Notes: generated by a model from the letters alone, not told the origin. A DNA stretch of 64,000 nt from Roseiarcus sp963770035 (GCA_963770035.1 CAVYON010000034.1:248001-312000); one strand, 5' to 3'; numbered from the stretch's first letter, positions 8,285 to 17,545 are shown. A program made the numbers and translations.

Positions 8285-9262
8285 GCTGCGGCTTCCGCGC
8301 CGGGCGAGAAGCCGAGCAATCGGTCGCGCCGCCAGTCGCGCACGACCGCGCGGCGCGAGCCGGAGACCAGCGCGACTTCAGCGCCCGCCCGAACCTCGCC
8401 GATCGCCGCGGCATGGATGTCGCGTTCGCGAAAGCGCGCGATCAGTGCGTCGGCGTCGCGTTGCGCCGTCGACAGGAGAAAGCCGAAGCTCGGAAAGGTC
8501 CTGAGCCAGCGCTCGAGCGAGACGCCGGGCGGCGGCTCGATGGCGTCGAGGTCGAGGTCGATCGCGACGCCCGAGCTCTCGGCGAGCATGGTCGCCGTTC
8601 CCGGAAGGCCGCCCTGGCTGATGTCCTTCGCCGCTCGCGCGAGGTCTTGCTCGGCGATTTCGGGCAGGAGGGCGAGATCGGCGCGCAGGCGCGGGCCCGG
8701 GGCGTGGAGCGCGGCCTGCCAGTTGTCGAACGGCGCGCGATAGGCGCCGCGATGGTCGATCGCGGCAACAAGCGTGTCGCCCGGCCGCGCATCGAAGCTG
8801 GTCAGGAGTTGCGGCCCGGCGCGGCCGAGAACGGCGACGGCGAGTTGCGCCTGGCTCGTGCGCAGGTTGCTGTGGCCTCCGACGATCGGAGTCCCATAGG
8901 CCTCGGATGCGGCCTTCATGCCGTCGAGGATGGCCGCAGCGGCCGGCTCGCCGTCGGCCCAGATCGCATCGACGACCGCGATCGGCCGCCCGCCCATGGC
9001 GGCGATGTCGCTGAGGTTGACCATGATCCCGCACCACCCTGCGAACCACGGGTCGGCCTCGACAAAGCCGTTGATGAAGCCCTCGATGGCGAACAGCAGC
9101 CAGCCGTCGCCGTCGGGAATGGCGGCGCAGTCGTCGCCGACCGCAATCGAGGCGCCGCTCAGAGCGAGCCTTTCGGCGACCGCGCCGATCTCCGCCTTGG
9201 CGGCGAGGCCGCGCGCTCTCCCGCGCCGCGCGCGCCAACGCTTCGAAGCTCGCCGCGTCCAT
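8281..9262 (-). CDS. AIR-synthase-related protein, Sll0787 family (apparent frameshift near its start)
   Basis: PurM-like ATP-grasping fold: VGDDCAAIPDG, IMVNLSDIAAMGGRP, PIVGGHSNLRTS and ISQGGLPGTATML are the PurM/SelD/ThiL-type nucleotide and metal-binding segments. The main frame has no ATG/GTG/TTG in its N-terminal part. An ATG at 9262, one base after the GNAT stop, opens a matching N-terminus (MDAASFEALARAARES) that joins the main frame only if one base is removed in the GCGCGC run at 9211-9216. So either a one-base sequence error or a real inactivating insertion. The N-terminus should read ...ESRGLAAKAEIGAV. Confidence 0.78.
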
Positions 9263-9263
9263 C

Positions 9264-9803
9264 TCAGGCCGCTTTCCGGAGCGCGACAAAACCCATCTCC
9301 GGCGCGCCGCAGGGCGGATAGGCGGCGAGGTCGGCGCGCATCTTCAGATGCGGCCGGCCGTGCAGATCGACCTCGTCGAGCGTCTCCCAATGCATCTGGC
9401 GGAAGAGCGGACCGTTCTGCGCCTGGACATGGGCGAGAAAGGTCCTGCAGCCCATCGCATGGGCGGAGGAGACCGCGAGGCGAATGAGCGTCGCGCCGAT
9501 CGCGCCGACGCGGCGGTAGTCGGGATCGACGGCGAGCCGCGAGCCCCACCAGAGGCCGGGCGCTTCCTCGTGGATGCGCACCGCGCCGACCACGCGGTCG
9601 GCCGCGACGCCGAGCATCGACAGGGCGACGATCGGGATGGCGTAATCGTCGGTCGCGTCGCGGTCGTCGCCGGCGAAGATCTGCTGCTCGTCGCAGAAGA
9701 CGGCGCGCCTGAGGGCAAAGGCGCCCTCGCGCTCCCAGCGCGAGGCGGCGAACTTGATACGGAACTCGCAGGGTAGGAACGGAACGAGGGATTCGACGAT
9801 CAT
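9264..9803 (-). CDS. GNAT N-acetyltransferase, MSMEG_0567/Sll0786 family (Nit1C cluster)
   Basis: 179 residues. It has a GNAT core with WGSRLAVDPDYRRVGAIGATLI (acetyl-CoA pyrophosphate loop variant) and a FLAHVQAQNGPLFRQMHW beta-bulge region. In several Nit1C clusters this domain is fused to the AIR-synthase-like domain; here it is a separate upstream gene, stop and next start one base apart. It starts at 9803 in an ATGA overlap with the radical SAM stop. Substrate unknown. Confidence 0.85.
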   Translation of the reverse strand: MIVESLVPFLPCEFRIKFAASRWEREGAFALRRAVFCDEQQIFAGDDRDATDDYAIPIVALSMLGVAADRVVGAVRIHEEAPGLWWGSRLAVDPDYRRVGAIGATLIRLAVSSAHAMGCRTFLAHVQAQNGPLFRQMHWETLDEVDLHGRPHLKMRADLAAYPPCGAPEMGFVALRKAA

Positions 9804-10906
9804 GACGCGAGCGCCTTCTCGTAGGTCGAGAGCGACGAACACGCGCCGCACTTGCCGCAGCCGGCCTTGATGTCGGCGGCTTTGAGCCCGGCGTCGACCA
9901 GCATCCGGGCGAGCGGTTCGAGCAGGGAATGCATGAAGGCGGCCGAAGGCGTGGCCATGCTTTCCAGCGGCGTGCCGGAGATCGGCACGAGCGGCACGAC
10001 GAACGGATAGACGCCGAGCGCGACAAGCTCCTCGCACATCGCCAGGATCGCCTCGCGCGTGTCGCCCAGCCCGGCGAGAATGTAGGTCGACACCTGCCCC
10101 CGGCCGAACGCCGAGACGGCCGCGGCGAAAGCGGAAAGGTAGCGCTCGACCGGCACCTCCGCCTTGCCCGGCATCACCCGACGGCGGACGTCCGGCGAGA
10201 CCGCTTCGAGGTGCATGCCGAGGCTGTCGACCCCGGCAGCCTTCAGCCGGTCGAACCAGGCGTCGTCGTCCGGCGGCTCGCACTGGGCCTGAATCGGCAG
10301 GTCGACCGCCGCTTTGACCGCCGCGGCGCTCTCGCACAGGATCGACGCGCCGCGGTCGGAGCCTCGCGGCGTGCCGGTCGTCATCACCATGTGCTTGACG
10401 CCGTCGAGCGCCACGGCCGCCTTGGCGACCTCGGCGAGCTGAGCCGGCCTCTTCCGCTCGATCGTCCGGCCGGCGGCGAGCGACTGGCCGATGGCGCAGA
10501 ATTGGCAGGCCTTGGTGCGGCTCTGATAGCGGATGCACGTTTGCAGCACGGTCGTCGCCAGCACGTCCCGTCCATGCAGGGCGGCGATCTTCGAATAGGG
10601 CACGCCGTCGGCGGTCGCGAGATCGTAGAACCGCGGCCGCAGCGGAAAAGTGGCTTCAGCCAGCGCGATCCCGTCGCGCAGGATGCGGCTCTTGCCGGTC
10701 GCGTCGGGCGCTTCGACGACGTAGGGGCTCGCAAAGGCGGGCGCGGTGTGGACCGGCGCCATGATCGTCACGCCGTCGATCGTCATGGCCTTGTGATCCG
10801 AGGGCCCCGCGCCGCCGCGGCGGCTCTCGACGCCGGCTCTCGGATCAGCCAGCCGCACGCCGAACGTTTGCAACGCGTTGATCAGCTGCTCTGTCGGCAA
10901 AGTCAT
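9800..10906 (-). CDS. Radical SAM protein, MSMEG_0568 family (Nit1C cluster)
   Basis: About 368 residues. The cluster motif is not the canonical CX3CX2C but C-X9-C-X2-C (CIRYQSRTKACQFC), as in this family, binding the [4Fe-4S]/SAM centre. A second Cys cluster near the C-terminus (CGKCGAC) may hold an auxiliary cluster. The N-terminus (LINALQTFGVRLADPRAG, RRGGAGPSDHKA) is family-typical. Start at 10906 has GGAG 6 bases upstream inside the nitrilase reading frame; an ATG at 10918 is also possible. The coding overlap with the nitrilase is 62 bases, unusually long. Confidence 0.88.
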   Translation of the reverse strand: MTLPTEQLINALQTFGVRLADPRAGVESRRGGAGPSDHKAMTIDGVTIMAPVHTAPAFASPYVVEAPDATGKSRILRDGIALAEATFPLRPRFYDLATADGVPYSKIAALHGRDVLATTVLQTCIRYQSRTKACQFCAIGQSLAAGRTIERKRPAQLAEVAKAAVALDGVKHMVMTTGTPRGSDRGASILCESAAAVKAAVDLPIQAQCEPPDDDAWFDRLKAAGVDSLGMHLEAVSPDVRRRVMPGKAEVPVERYLSAFAAAVSAFGRGQVSTYILAGLGDTREAILAMCEELVALGVYPFVVPLVPISGTPLESMATPSAAFMHSLLEPLARMLVDAGLKAADIKAGCGKCGACSSLSTYEKALAS

Positions 10907-11885
10907 GGCTTTCTCCATCGGCGGGACGGGGCGCTTCGGCGGCGGGTGGGGTGGGTTCGAAAGCGAGGGGGCGGGCGGGGCGCGGGTCGAGCGTGAGGCT
11001 GAGCAGCTCGGGCCGCGCGTAATGGCCGACCGAGTCCATCATGCGCTTGCGCTTGACGATCAGGCCGAGGTCAAGGTCGGCGATGACCATCCCCTCCCCC
11101 TCGGTCAGCGGCGGCGCCAGGTGGCGGCCTTCCGGCGATACGATCGCGGTCATGCAGCCGCCGCGCAGTCCGCGCTGCAACAACTCGTTGGGAGTGATCG
11201 AAGCGATCTGCTGCTCGGTCAGCCAACCGGTGGCGTTGACCACGAAGCATCCGCTTTCCAGCGCGTGGTGGCGGATCGTCACCTCGATCTGCTCGGCGAA
11301 GATCGGCCCGACCAGCGAGCCGGGAAACTGCGCCGCGTGGATCTCCTCGTGCTGGGCCATCAGGGCGTAGCGGGCGAGCGGGTTATAGTGCTCCCAGCAG
11401 GCGAGCGCGCCGACCCGGCCGACCGCCGTCTCGACCACGGCGAGGCCGGAGCCGTCGCCCTGCCCCCAGATCATCCGCTCGTGAAAAGTGGGCGTGATCT
11501 TGCGCCGCTTGAGCTTCAAGGCGCCGTCGGCGTCGAACACGAGCTGGGTGTTGTAGAGCGAGCCGTAGTCGCGCTCGTTGACCCCGAGCACCACGACTGC
11601 GCCGGCCTTGCGCGCCGCCGCCGCGACGATCTCCGTCTGTGGGCCGGGCGCGACGACCGCGTGCTCATAGAGGCGTACATGCTCGGCGCCGCTGAGCACC
11701 GGCGGCAGGACGAACGAGAAATAGGGGTACCAGGGCACGAACGTCTCCGGGAAGACGATCAACTCGGCGCACTTGGCTGCAGCGTCTTCGATCGCGGCGA
11801 CGACGCTGGCGAGCGTCGCCGCGCCGGAGGTGAGATCCGGCGCAATCTGCACGGCCGCCGCCCGGACCTTGCGGGGTTGGGACAT
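10845..11885 (-). CDS. Nit6803-type nitrilase (Nit1C cluster)
   Basis: 346 residues. The carbon-nitrogen hydrolase Glu-Lys-Cys triad is visible: FPETFVPWYP (Glu), KRRKITPTFHE (Lys) and GALACWEHYNPL (Cys). It hydrolyses nitriles to acid plus ammonia. Nit1C nitrilases have been linked genetically to growth on cyanide as nitrogen source (Kunz laboratory work), so cyanide or an organonitrile is the likely substrate here. Start at 11885 with GGGAGAG upstream. The last ~30 residues (Pro/Ala-rich) overlap the radical SAM gene. Confidence 0.92.
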   Translation of the reverse strand: MSQPRKVRAAAVQIAPDLTSGAATLASVVAAIEDAAAKCAELIVFPETFVPWYPYFSFVLPPVLSGAEHVRLYEHAVVAPGPQTEIVAAAARKAGAVVVLGVNERDYGSLYNTQLVFDADGALKLKRRKITPTFHERMIWGQGDGSGLAVVETAVGRVGALACWEHYNPLARYALMAQHEEIHAAQFPGSLVGPIFAEQIEVTIRHHALESGCFVVNATGWLTEQQIASITPNELLQRGLRGGCMTAIVSPEGRHLAPPLTEGEGMVIADLDLGLIVKRKRMMDSVGHYARPELLSLTLDPRPARPLAFEPTPPAAEAPRPADGESHDFADRAADQRVANVRRAAG

Positions 11886-11939
11886 CGTCAGCTCTCCCGT
11901 GGGAAGCGGCAGGGCCGAAGCCCCGCCTCAAAGCGGCCG

Positions 11940-12422
11940 TCAGAGCGTCCAGGTGTCGAGAATGAAGGCGTTGTCGCGCCTGTGAATGAGGACGAGGTCG
12001 AGCACGTCCAACGGATTGATCGGCCGGATGCCCTCGATCAGCGACGGCTCGCCGTGGCCATAGAGCGCCTGCAGGGCGAAACGGCAGGCATAGACCTTGC
12101 CGCCTTCGCCGATGAATTTCGTGATCTGGTTGTTGAAGTTCTGGTGGCCTGGGAAAGCCTCGTCGCCGATCTTCGGGAACCCGCGCTGCACCCCCAACGT
12201 CACGCCCGGCCCGTAGAGCAGGATCGAGGTCTCGAAGCCCTTGCGCAGGAGGCGCGTCGCCTGCAGCAGGTTGACGAGACCGATCGAGCCCTCAAAGGCG
12301 ACGGTGTGGAAGGTGACGAGCGCCTTTTCGCCCGGCTTGGCCTTCACGTCCTCGAACACTTTCTCTTCGTAATCGACGAACGCATCGCCCTTCTTGTGGG
12401 CGGGAAAATCGACCTTCGGCAT
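11940..12422 (-). CDS. MSMEG_0572/Sll0783-family nitrogen-starvation protein (first Nit1C gene)
   Basis: 160 residues, recognisable from MPKVDFPAHKKGDAFVDYE at the start, FHTVAFEGSIGLVNLL, and GHQNFNNQITKFIGEGGKVYACRFALQALYG. The pattern of short strands with a late Cys recalls the DsrE/F-like fold; no enzymatic role is established. The start at 12422 is supported by an AGAGGA upstream. It lies about 50 bases downstream of a consensus sigma-54 promoter, so it heads the operon; the nitrilase follows after 54 bases. Confidence 0.86.
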   Translation of the reverse strand: MPKVDFPAHKKGDAFVDYEEKVFEDVKAKPGEKALVTFHTVAFEGSIGLVNLLQATRLLRKGFETSILLYGPGVTLGVQRGFPKIGDEAFPGHQNFNNQITKFIGEGGKVYACRFALQALYGHGEPSLIEGIRPINPLDVLDLVLIHRRDNAFILDTWTL

Positions 12423-12473
12423 GGGGTAGTCCTCTCGGCTGACGCCGGCGGCCGCCGGCTGCGACAAATGGCC

Positions 12474-12488
12474 GCAAGTCTCGTGCCA
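12474..12488 (-). promoter_or_regulatory. Sigma-54 (RpoN) promoter, -24/-12 elements
   Basis: The minus strand reads TGGCAC-GAGAC-TTGC, an exact match to the TGGCAC-N5-TTGC consensus with correct GG-to-GC spacing, preceded by T as usual. Transcription would start near 12462, leaving a ~40-base leader with the ribosome site of the first Nit1C gene. Sigma-54 promoters need an enhancer-binding activator (NtrC is the obvious candidate); I did not find a clear NtrC dyad in the remaining ~100 bases. Confidence 0.85.
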
Positions 12489-12592
12489 ACAAGATTCCAT
12501 GCAATCTGCCCATCAATCCGGCTTGCAGAGGGACTCAATTCCAGTCAAATGATCGGAAATCAGGTCATGGTCCAACCGCCGAGGCCGAATTA

Positions 12593-14053
12593 ATGGACGG
12601 ACAGGCGCCCAATGTCGTTGCGATCCCAGAGCAACACGGTACGATCAATCCAGCCGTCTCCGGCCTCGGGTTCGCCACAATGAAGGCCTGGACCCCGGCG
12701 CTTCAGGGCCGCAACGGCCCCCGCTACCTCGCCATCGCCGACGCGATCGCCGGCGACATCGCGGCTGGGAGGCTCGCCCCCGGCGATCGCCTGCCGCCCC
12801 AGCGAACGCTGGCCGAACGGCTTTCGCTCGACTTCACAACGGTCGCGCGCGGGTATGTCGAGGCGGGGAAGCGTGGCCTCGTCGAATCGAACGTCGGCCG
12901 CGGGACTTTCGTCCGCCGCGCGGCAATGGTGCATGGCGAACCAGCCCCCGGCCGTTCGCGGGCGGACTTCTCGATGAACATGCCGCCGGAGCCGGACGAC
13001 CCGGCGCTGCTCGCCCGCATGCGCGACGGCTACGCCAGCGTCGCGGCCGACCTCGAGACGCTTTTGCGCTACCAGGGTTTTGGCGGATCGCCGGCCGATC
13101 TGACCGCCGCCGCGGCGTGGCTCGGACGGCGGGCGCTCGTGCCCTCCCAGGAGCGCATCTTTGTCGCGCCGGGCGCGCACGCGGCCATGGTCGGCATCTT
13201 CAGCCTGCTCGCCAAGGCCGGCGAGGTGGTTTTATGCGAGGCGATCACCTATCCGGGCGTCCGTTCGATCGCCGCGCAACTCGGGCTTCAGCTCGTGGGC
13301 GTCGAAACGGACCGCGACGGCGTCATTCCCGAGGCGTTGGAGGAAGCCGTCAAGGCGCACGCCCCAAAGGCGATCTACCTCAATCCGACCCTGCAGAACC
13401 CGACGACGATCACCATCCCCGAGCGCCGGCGCGCCGCGATCTGCTCGATCGCCCGCCGCCACGAAGTCATGATCGTGGAGGACGACGCCTACGGCTTTAT
13501 CCAGACGCACGGGCCCGCGCCCCTCGCGGCGATCGCGCCCGACGCCTGCTGGCACATCGCCGGGCTGGCCAAATGCATCGGCGCAGGCCTGCGGCTCGCC
13601 TATGTGATCGCCCCGGACGTGCGCGCCGGCTGGTCGTACGTCAGCGCGATGCGCGCGTTCTCGGTGATGGCCTCGCCGGTCACTGCGGCGGTGGCGACGC
13701 GCTGGATCACCGATGGCACAGCGGACATGATCCTGCGGTTCATCCGCGCCGAGACGATGGAGCGTCAGCGCATCGCCGCGCGGCTGATCGAACCCGGCTC
13801 CTATCTGTCGGACCCGCTCAGCTTCAATCTGTGGCTGCCCTTGCGCAACGGGTGGACCCGATCGGCATTTGTCAGCCACGTGCGCCAGACCGGGCTCGGC
13901 GTCATCGCCAGCGACGTCTACACCGCTGCGGGCGCGCCGCCGGAGGCGGTGCGCGTCGGGCTCGGCGGGCCGGTGACGCGGTCCCAGATCGGACGCGGCC
14001 TCGCGTTCATGGCCCACGCGCTGGACGGCGGGGCGCGCGCCAACGCGATGTGA
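12593..14053 (+). CDS. MocR/PdxR-type regulator: GntR wHTH fused to class I aminotransferase fold
   Basis: 486 residues from 12593 (GAGG 8 bases upstream), or 457 from an ATG at 12680. The N-terminal GntR wHTH: GPRYLAIADAIAGDIAAGRL, APGDRLPPQRTLAERLSLDFTTVARGY, GRGTFVRR. The fold-type I domain follows (FVAPGAHAAMVGIFSLLAKAG, NPTLQNPTT, IVEDDAYGFI, HIAGLAKCIGAGLRLAYV with the Schiff-base lysine in GLAKC). MocR proteins sense PLP-linked amines or amino acids. Divergent from Nit1C across a 170-base spacer, it is the likely local regulator of the cluster, in addition to sigma-54 control. Confidence 0.85.
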   Translation: MDGQAPNVVAIPEQHGTINPAVSGLGFATMKAWTPALQGRNGPRYLAIADAIAGDIAAGRLAPGDRLPPQRTLAERLSLDFTTVARGYVEAGKRGLVESNVGRGTFVRRAAMVHGEPAPGRSRADFSMNMPPEPDDPALLARMRDGYASVAADLETLLRYQGFGGSPADLTAAAAWLGRRALVPSQERIFVAPGAHAAMVGIFSLLAKAGEVVLCEAITYPGVRSIAAQLGLQLVGVETDRDGVIPEALEEAVKAHAPKAIYLNPTLQNPTTITIPERRRAAICSIARRHEVMIVEDDAYGFIQTHGPAPLAAIAPDACWHIAGLAKCIGAGLRLAYVIAPDVRAGWSYVSAMRAFSVMASPVTAAVATRWITDGTADMILRFIRAETMERQRIAARLIEPGSYLSDPLSFNLWLPLRNGWTRSAFVSHVRQTGLGVIASDVYTAAGAPPEAVRVGLGGPVTRSQIGRGLAFMAHALDGGARANAM

Positions 14054-14102
14054 GCGATTTCTGGCAGGGGCGCCCCGTCGACTGGCGAAGGACTCCTGGC
14101 CG

Positions 14103-14248
14103 CGTTACAACTTGGCCGCACCCGGTCTCGCGGCCCGCTTTCGCCCGCCTGTTCCTGCCTGATAACGACCTGTTCGGCGCCTGTTCCCCGCCTGCTCCAG
14201 CCCACAACTGACGGGTTGCAGCGCTCGCAAAGCTATGAGATTGCAGGG
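14103..14248 (-). repeat. Intergenic repeat, copy B (ACAGG-iterated element)
   Basis: Read on the minus strand this matches copies A and C: CCTGCAA at one end, GCTGCAACCC, then four to five iterations of GAACAGG/TATCAGG, then CGGGCCGCGAGACCGGG and AGTTGTAA. It lies in the 450-base gap between the MocR gene and the RND pump; the rest of that gap (14249-14503) shows no convincing gene. Confidence 0.6.
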
Positions 14249-14503
14249 TATTCAGGAACGGAGCGCCGACCGCGGGGCAAAAACCCGCCTGCCGGCAGGC
14301 GGACCAATTGGCGGCGACGGACCAAGACCGCGACGATTTTGAGCCAAACGGCTTTCCGCTTGGCGTGCGCGGCGGGAATCGGCGGTGGCGCTTCCTTCGC
14401 CTGGCGCCCGGCTCATCTGAGGCAGCCAACGACCGCATCTCCAGTAGCCACGCACGGGGGTGAGCGCGCGTTCGACCACCGCATCGACAGGAACGCCCGC
14501 GCC

Positions 14504-17500
14504 TCAGGCCGCCTTCGGCTCGCGCCCACGGAACCAGGCGACATAGAGCGTCGGCAGGAAGACGAGGGTGAGGACCGTCGCGACCAAGAGGCCGCCCATG
14601 ATCGAGAAGGCCATCGGGCCCCAGAAGACGGTGGGGGCGATTGGAATCAAGCCGAGCACTGTGGAGACGGCGGTGAGCAGGATCGGCCGGAAGCGGGCGC
14701 TGGCCGCATCGGCCGCCGAGGTCCACACGTCCTTGCCGGCGGCGCGCTCCGACTCGATCTGGCCGATCAGGATCACCGCGTTCTTGGTGATCATGCCGAT
14801 CAGCGCCAGAATGCCGAGAATGGCGACGAAGCCGAGCGGACGGTTGGACAGGAGCAGCGCCAGGACGACGCCGATCAGCCCGAGCGGCGCGACCGTCAGC
14901 ACCAGGAACAGGCGCTGGAAGCTCCGGAGCTCGAACATCAGCACCGTCAGCATGACGAGCAGCATGATCGGCACCATGGCGATCACCGAGGCCTGCGACT
15001 TGGCGCTCTCCTCGGCCGTCCCGCCGACGTCGATCCGGTATCCGGGCGGCAGGGTCTTGGTGAGCGCCTCGACCCCGGGAGCGAGCCCCGTCACCACGGT
15101 TTCGGGCAGCACGCCCGGCGCGACGTCGGCCTGCACGGTCAGGGTCGGCGTGCGGTCGCGCCGCCACACCAGCGAGTAGTCCTGCCCGTAGTCGAAGGTG
15201 GCGAACTGGCTCAGCGGCACGGTCCGTCCGCCGGGGATCGAGATCTGCAGCGAACGCAGGCTGTCGAGCGACGTGCGCTGCTCGTCGTTGGCGCGCAGCA
15301 CCACGTCGACGAGATAGATGCCGTCGCGCACCTGCGTGATCGGCGATCCGGTCAGCACCGTGTTCAGCGCGGCGGCGATCGACTGTGAGCTCAAGCCCAA
15401 AAGCCTCGCCTCGTCCTGGTTGATTACGATGCGGACCTGCCGCGTCGGCTCCATCCAGTCGAAGCTCATGTTCACGGCGTTGGGGTTGGCCGAGACGACC
15501 CCGCCGAGCTTCGAGGCGATCTCGCGCACCTCCGAGATGTCCGGGCCGCTGACCCGGTACTGGATCGGCCAGCCGACCGGCGGCCCGAGCTCGAGCGGAT
15601 AGACCCGGGCGATGGCGGAGGGAAAATCCTCGGCGAGCGCCTTTTCGAGCTTCGCCTTGAGCCGCTCGCGGGCGGGGACGTCCTTGGCGACGATCACGGC
15701 CTGCGAGAAGAAGCTGTTCGGCAGCTGCACGTTGAGCGGCAGGTAGAAGCGGATCGCGCCGCGGCCGATATAGGTGCTCCAGCGCTCGACGTCCTTGTCG
15801 CCCTTGAGCATGGCGTCGAACCGGTCGGTCAACGACTCGCTGGCGTAGATCGAGGCGTTCTGCGGCAAGGTCAGATCGACCAGCAGTTCCGGGCGGTCGG
15901 AGGACGGGAAGAACTGGCTCGGGATCAACGGCAGCGCCAGGAACGCGACGACGAACAGGCCAACGGTCGCCGCGATCGTCAGCCAGCGCATGCGGATGGC
16001 GAAGGTCAGCAAGCTGCGGTACGTGCGGAAGACGAAGCCAGGCTCCGTGCTCCCGCCCGGCGCGGGCGGCTTCAAGATCGCCGCGCCGAGCACGGGCGCG
16101 AAGATGACCGCGACGAACCAGGAGGCGATCAGCGCAATCGCCACGACCGCAAACAGCGAGAACGTGTATTCGCCGGCCGAACTCGCGGCAAAGCCCACCG
16201 GAATGAAGCCCGCGATGGTGACCAGCGTGCCGGCGAGCATGGCGAAGGCGTAGGTGCGATAGGCGAACGACGCCGCCTCGACCTTGGTGTCGCCGGCCTT
16301 CAACCGCGTCAGCGTCGCGTCGATGGTCGTCATCGCATCGTCGACGAGCAGCGCCAGCGCAATGATCAGCGCGCCGAGCGAGATGCGCTGCATGTCGATG
16401 TGAACGATCAGCATGGCCGCGAAGACGATGACGAGGGTCAACGGGATCGCCAGCGCCACGACGAGCCCCGCCCGAACGCCGAGCGCGATGAAGCTGACCG
16501 CGAGAATGATCGCCACCGCCTCCACCAGCGATCGCATGAATTCCGAGATCGCGCTGTTGACGGTCACCGCCTGGTCGGCGACCAGATGCGGATGGATCCC
16601 AAGCGGCAAGTCGGCCGTGGCCGCGTCCATCGCTGTCTTGATGTTCGAACCGAGGGCGAGGATGTCGCCGCCGTCGCGCATGGCGATGGCGAGGCCGATC
16701 GCCGGCTCGCCGTTCACCCGGAACATCGGTTGCGGCGGATCGGCGAAGCCGCGCCGGACGGTGGCGATGTCGCCGAGGCGGACCATGCGGCCGCCGACCG
16801 CGAGGTTGGTCGCCAAAATGTCCTGCTCGGACCCAAACGAGCCCGACACCCGGATCGACAGGATCTCGTCGCCGGTCTGGATCAGGCCCGCCGGCTGGAC
16901 GACATTCTGCGCCTGCAGCGCAGCGACGACGGCGGCGCGGTCGAGGCCGAGATTGGCGAGCTCCTGGGTGGAAAACTCGACGAAGATCCGTTCGTCCTGG
17001 GCGCCGAGAATCTCGATCTTCGAGACGTCGGGCACGTGCAGGAGCTTCGAGCGGATGTCCTCGACGTGGTCGCGCAGCTCGCGCTGGCTGAAACCATCGG
17101 CGGTGAAGCCGTAGATGATGCCGAACGTATCGCCGAAATCGTCATTGAAGCCCGGGCCGATCACGCCCGCCGGCAGCGTGCCGCGCATGTCGCCGATGCT
17201 CTTGCGGACATGATACCAGATGTCCGGCACCTCCTTGGCGGTCGCGCTGCCCTTCAGGTTGACGAAGATGGTGGTCAGGCCGGGGCGGGTGAAGGAGCGG
17301 ATGAAGTCGAGCTTTGGCGTCTCCTGCAGCGTGCGCTCGAGCCGTTCGGTCACCTGGTTCAGCGTCTCGTCGATCGTCGCTCCGGGCCAGGCGGCCTGCA
17401 CGACCATGGTCTTGATGACGAACGAGGGATCCTCGTTGCGGCCGAGCTTCACGTAGGAGAAGATGCCCGCCGCGACAGCCAGGATCATCAGATAGATGGC

Positions 17501-17545
17501 GACCGAGCGATGTCTCAGCGCCCATTCGGAGAGATTGAAGCCCAT
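14504..17545 (-). CDS. RND efflux transporter, AcrB/HAE-type permease
   Basis: 1013 residues with the two-fold repeated RND layout: TM1 near the N-terminus, a large periplasmic loop, TM2-6, a second periplasmic loop, TM8-12. The paired aspartates of TM4 needed for proton relay are present in LALLVDDAMTTID. The C-terminal half has GILALIGMITKNAVILI. It exports hydrophobic compounds or drugs using the proton gradient. Start at 17545 is one base after the adaptor stop (TAA-G-ATG), so the pump is translationally coupled. No outer-membrane factor gene is adjacent; it would have to borrow a TolC-type channel. Confidence 0.92.
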   Translation of the reverse strand: MGFNLSEWALRHRSVAIYLMILAVAAGIFSYVKLGRNEDPSFVIKTMVVQAAWPGATIDETLNQVTERLERTLQETPKLDFIRSFTRPGLTTIFVNLKGSATAKEVPDIWYHVRKSIGDMRGTLPAGVIGPGFNDDFGDTFGIIYGFTADGFSQRELRDHVEDIRSKLLHVPDVSKIEILGAQDERIFVEFSTQELANLGLDRAAVVAALQAQNVVQPAGLIQTGDEILSIRVSGSFGSEQDILATNLAVGGRMVRLGDIATVRRGFADPPQPMFRVNGEPAIGLAIAMRDGGDILALGSNIKTAMDAATADLPLGIHPHLVADQAVTVNSAISEFMRSLVEAVAIILAVSFIALGVRAGLVVALAIPLTLVIVFAAMLIVHIDMQRISLGALIIALALLVDDAMTTIDATLTRLKAGDTKVEAASFAYRTYAFAMLAGTLVTIAGFIPVGFAASSAGEYTFSLFAVVAIALIASWFVAVIFAPVLGAAILKPPAPGGSTEPGFVFRTYRSLLTFAIRMRWLTIAATVGLFVVAFLALPLIPSQFFPSSDRPELLVDLTLPQNASIYASESLTDRFDAMLKGDKDVERWSTYIGRGAIRFYLPLNVQLPNSFFSQAVIVAKDVPARERLKAKLEKALAEDFPSAIARVYPLELGPPVGWPIQYRVSGPDISEVREIASKLGGVVSANPNAVNMSFDWMEPTRQVRIVINQDEARLLGLSSQSIAAALNTVLTGSPITQVRDGIYLVDVVLRANDEQRTSLDSLRSLQISIPGGRTVPLSQFATFDYGQDYSLVWRRDRTPTLTVQADVAPGVLPETVVTGLAPGVEALTKTLPPGYRIDVGGTAEESAKSQASVIAMVPIMLLVMLTVLMFELRSFQRLFLVLTVAPLGLIGVVLALLLSNRPLGFVAILGILALIGMITKNAVILIGQIESERAAGKDVWTSAADAASARFRPILLTAVSTVLGLIPIAPTVFWGPMAFSIMGGLLVATVLTLVFLPTLYVAWFRGREPKAA

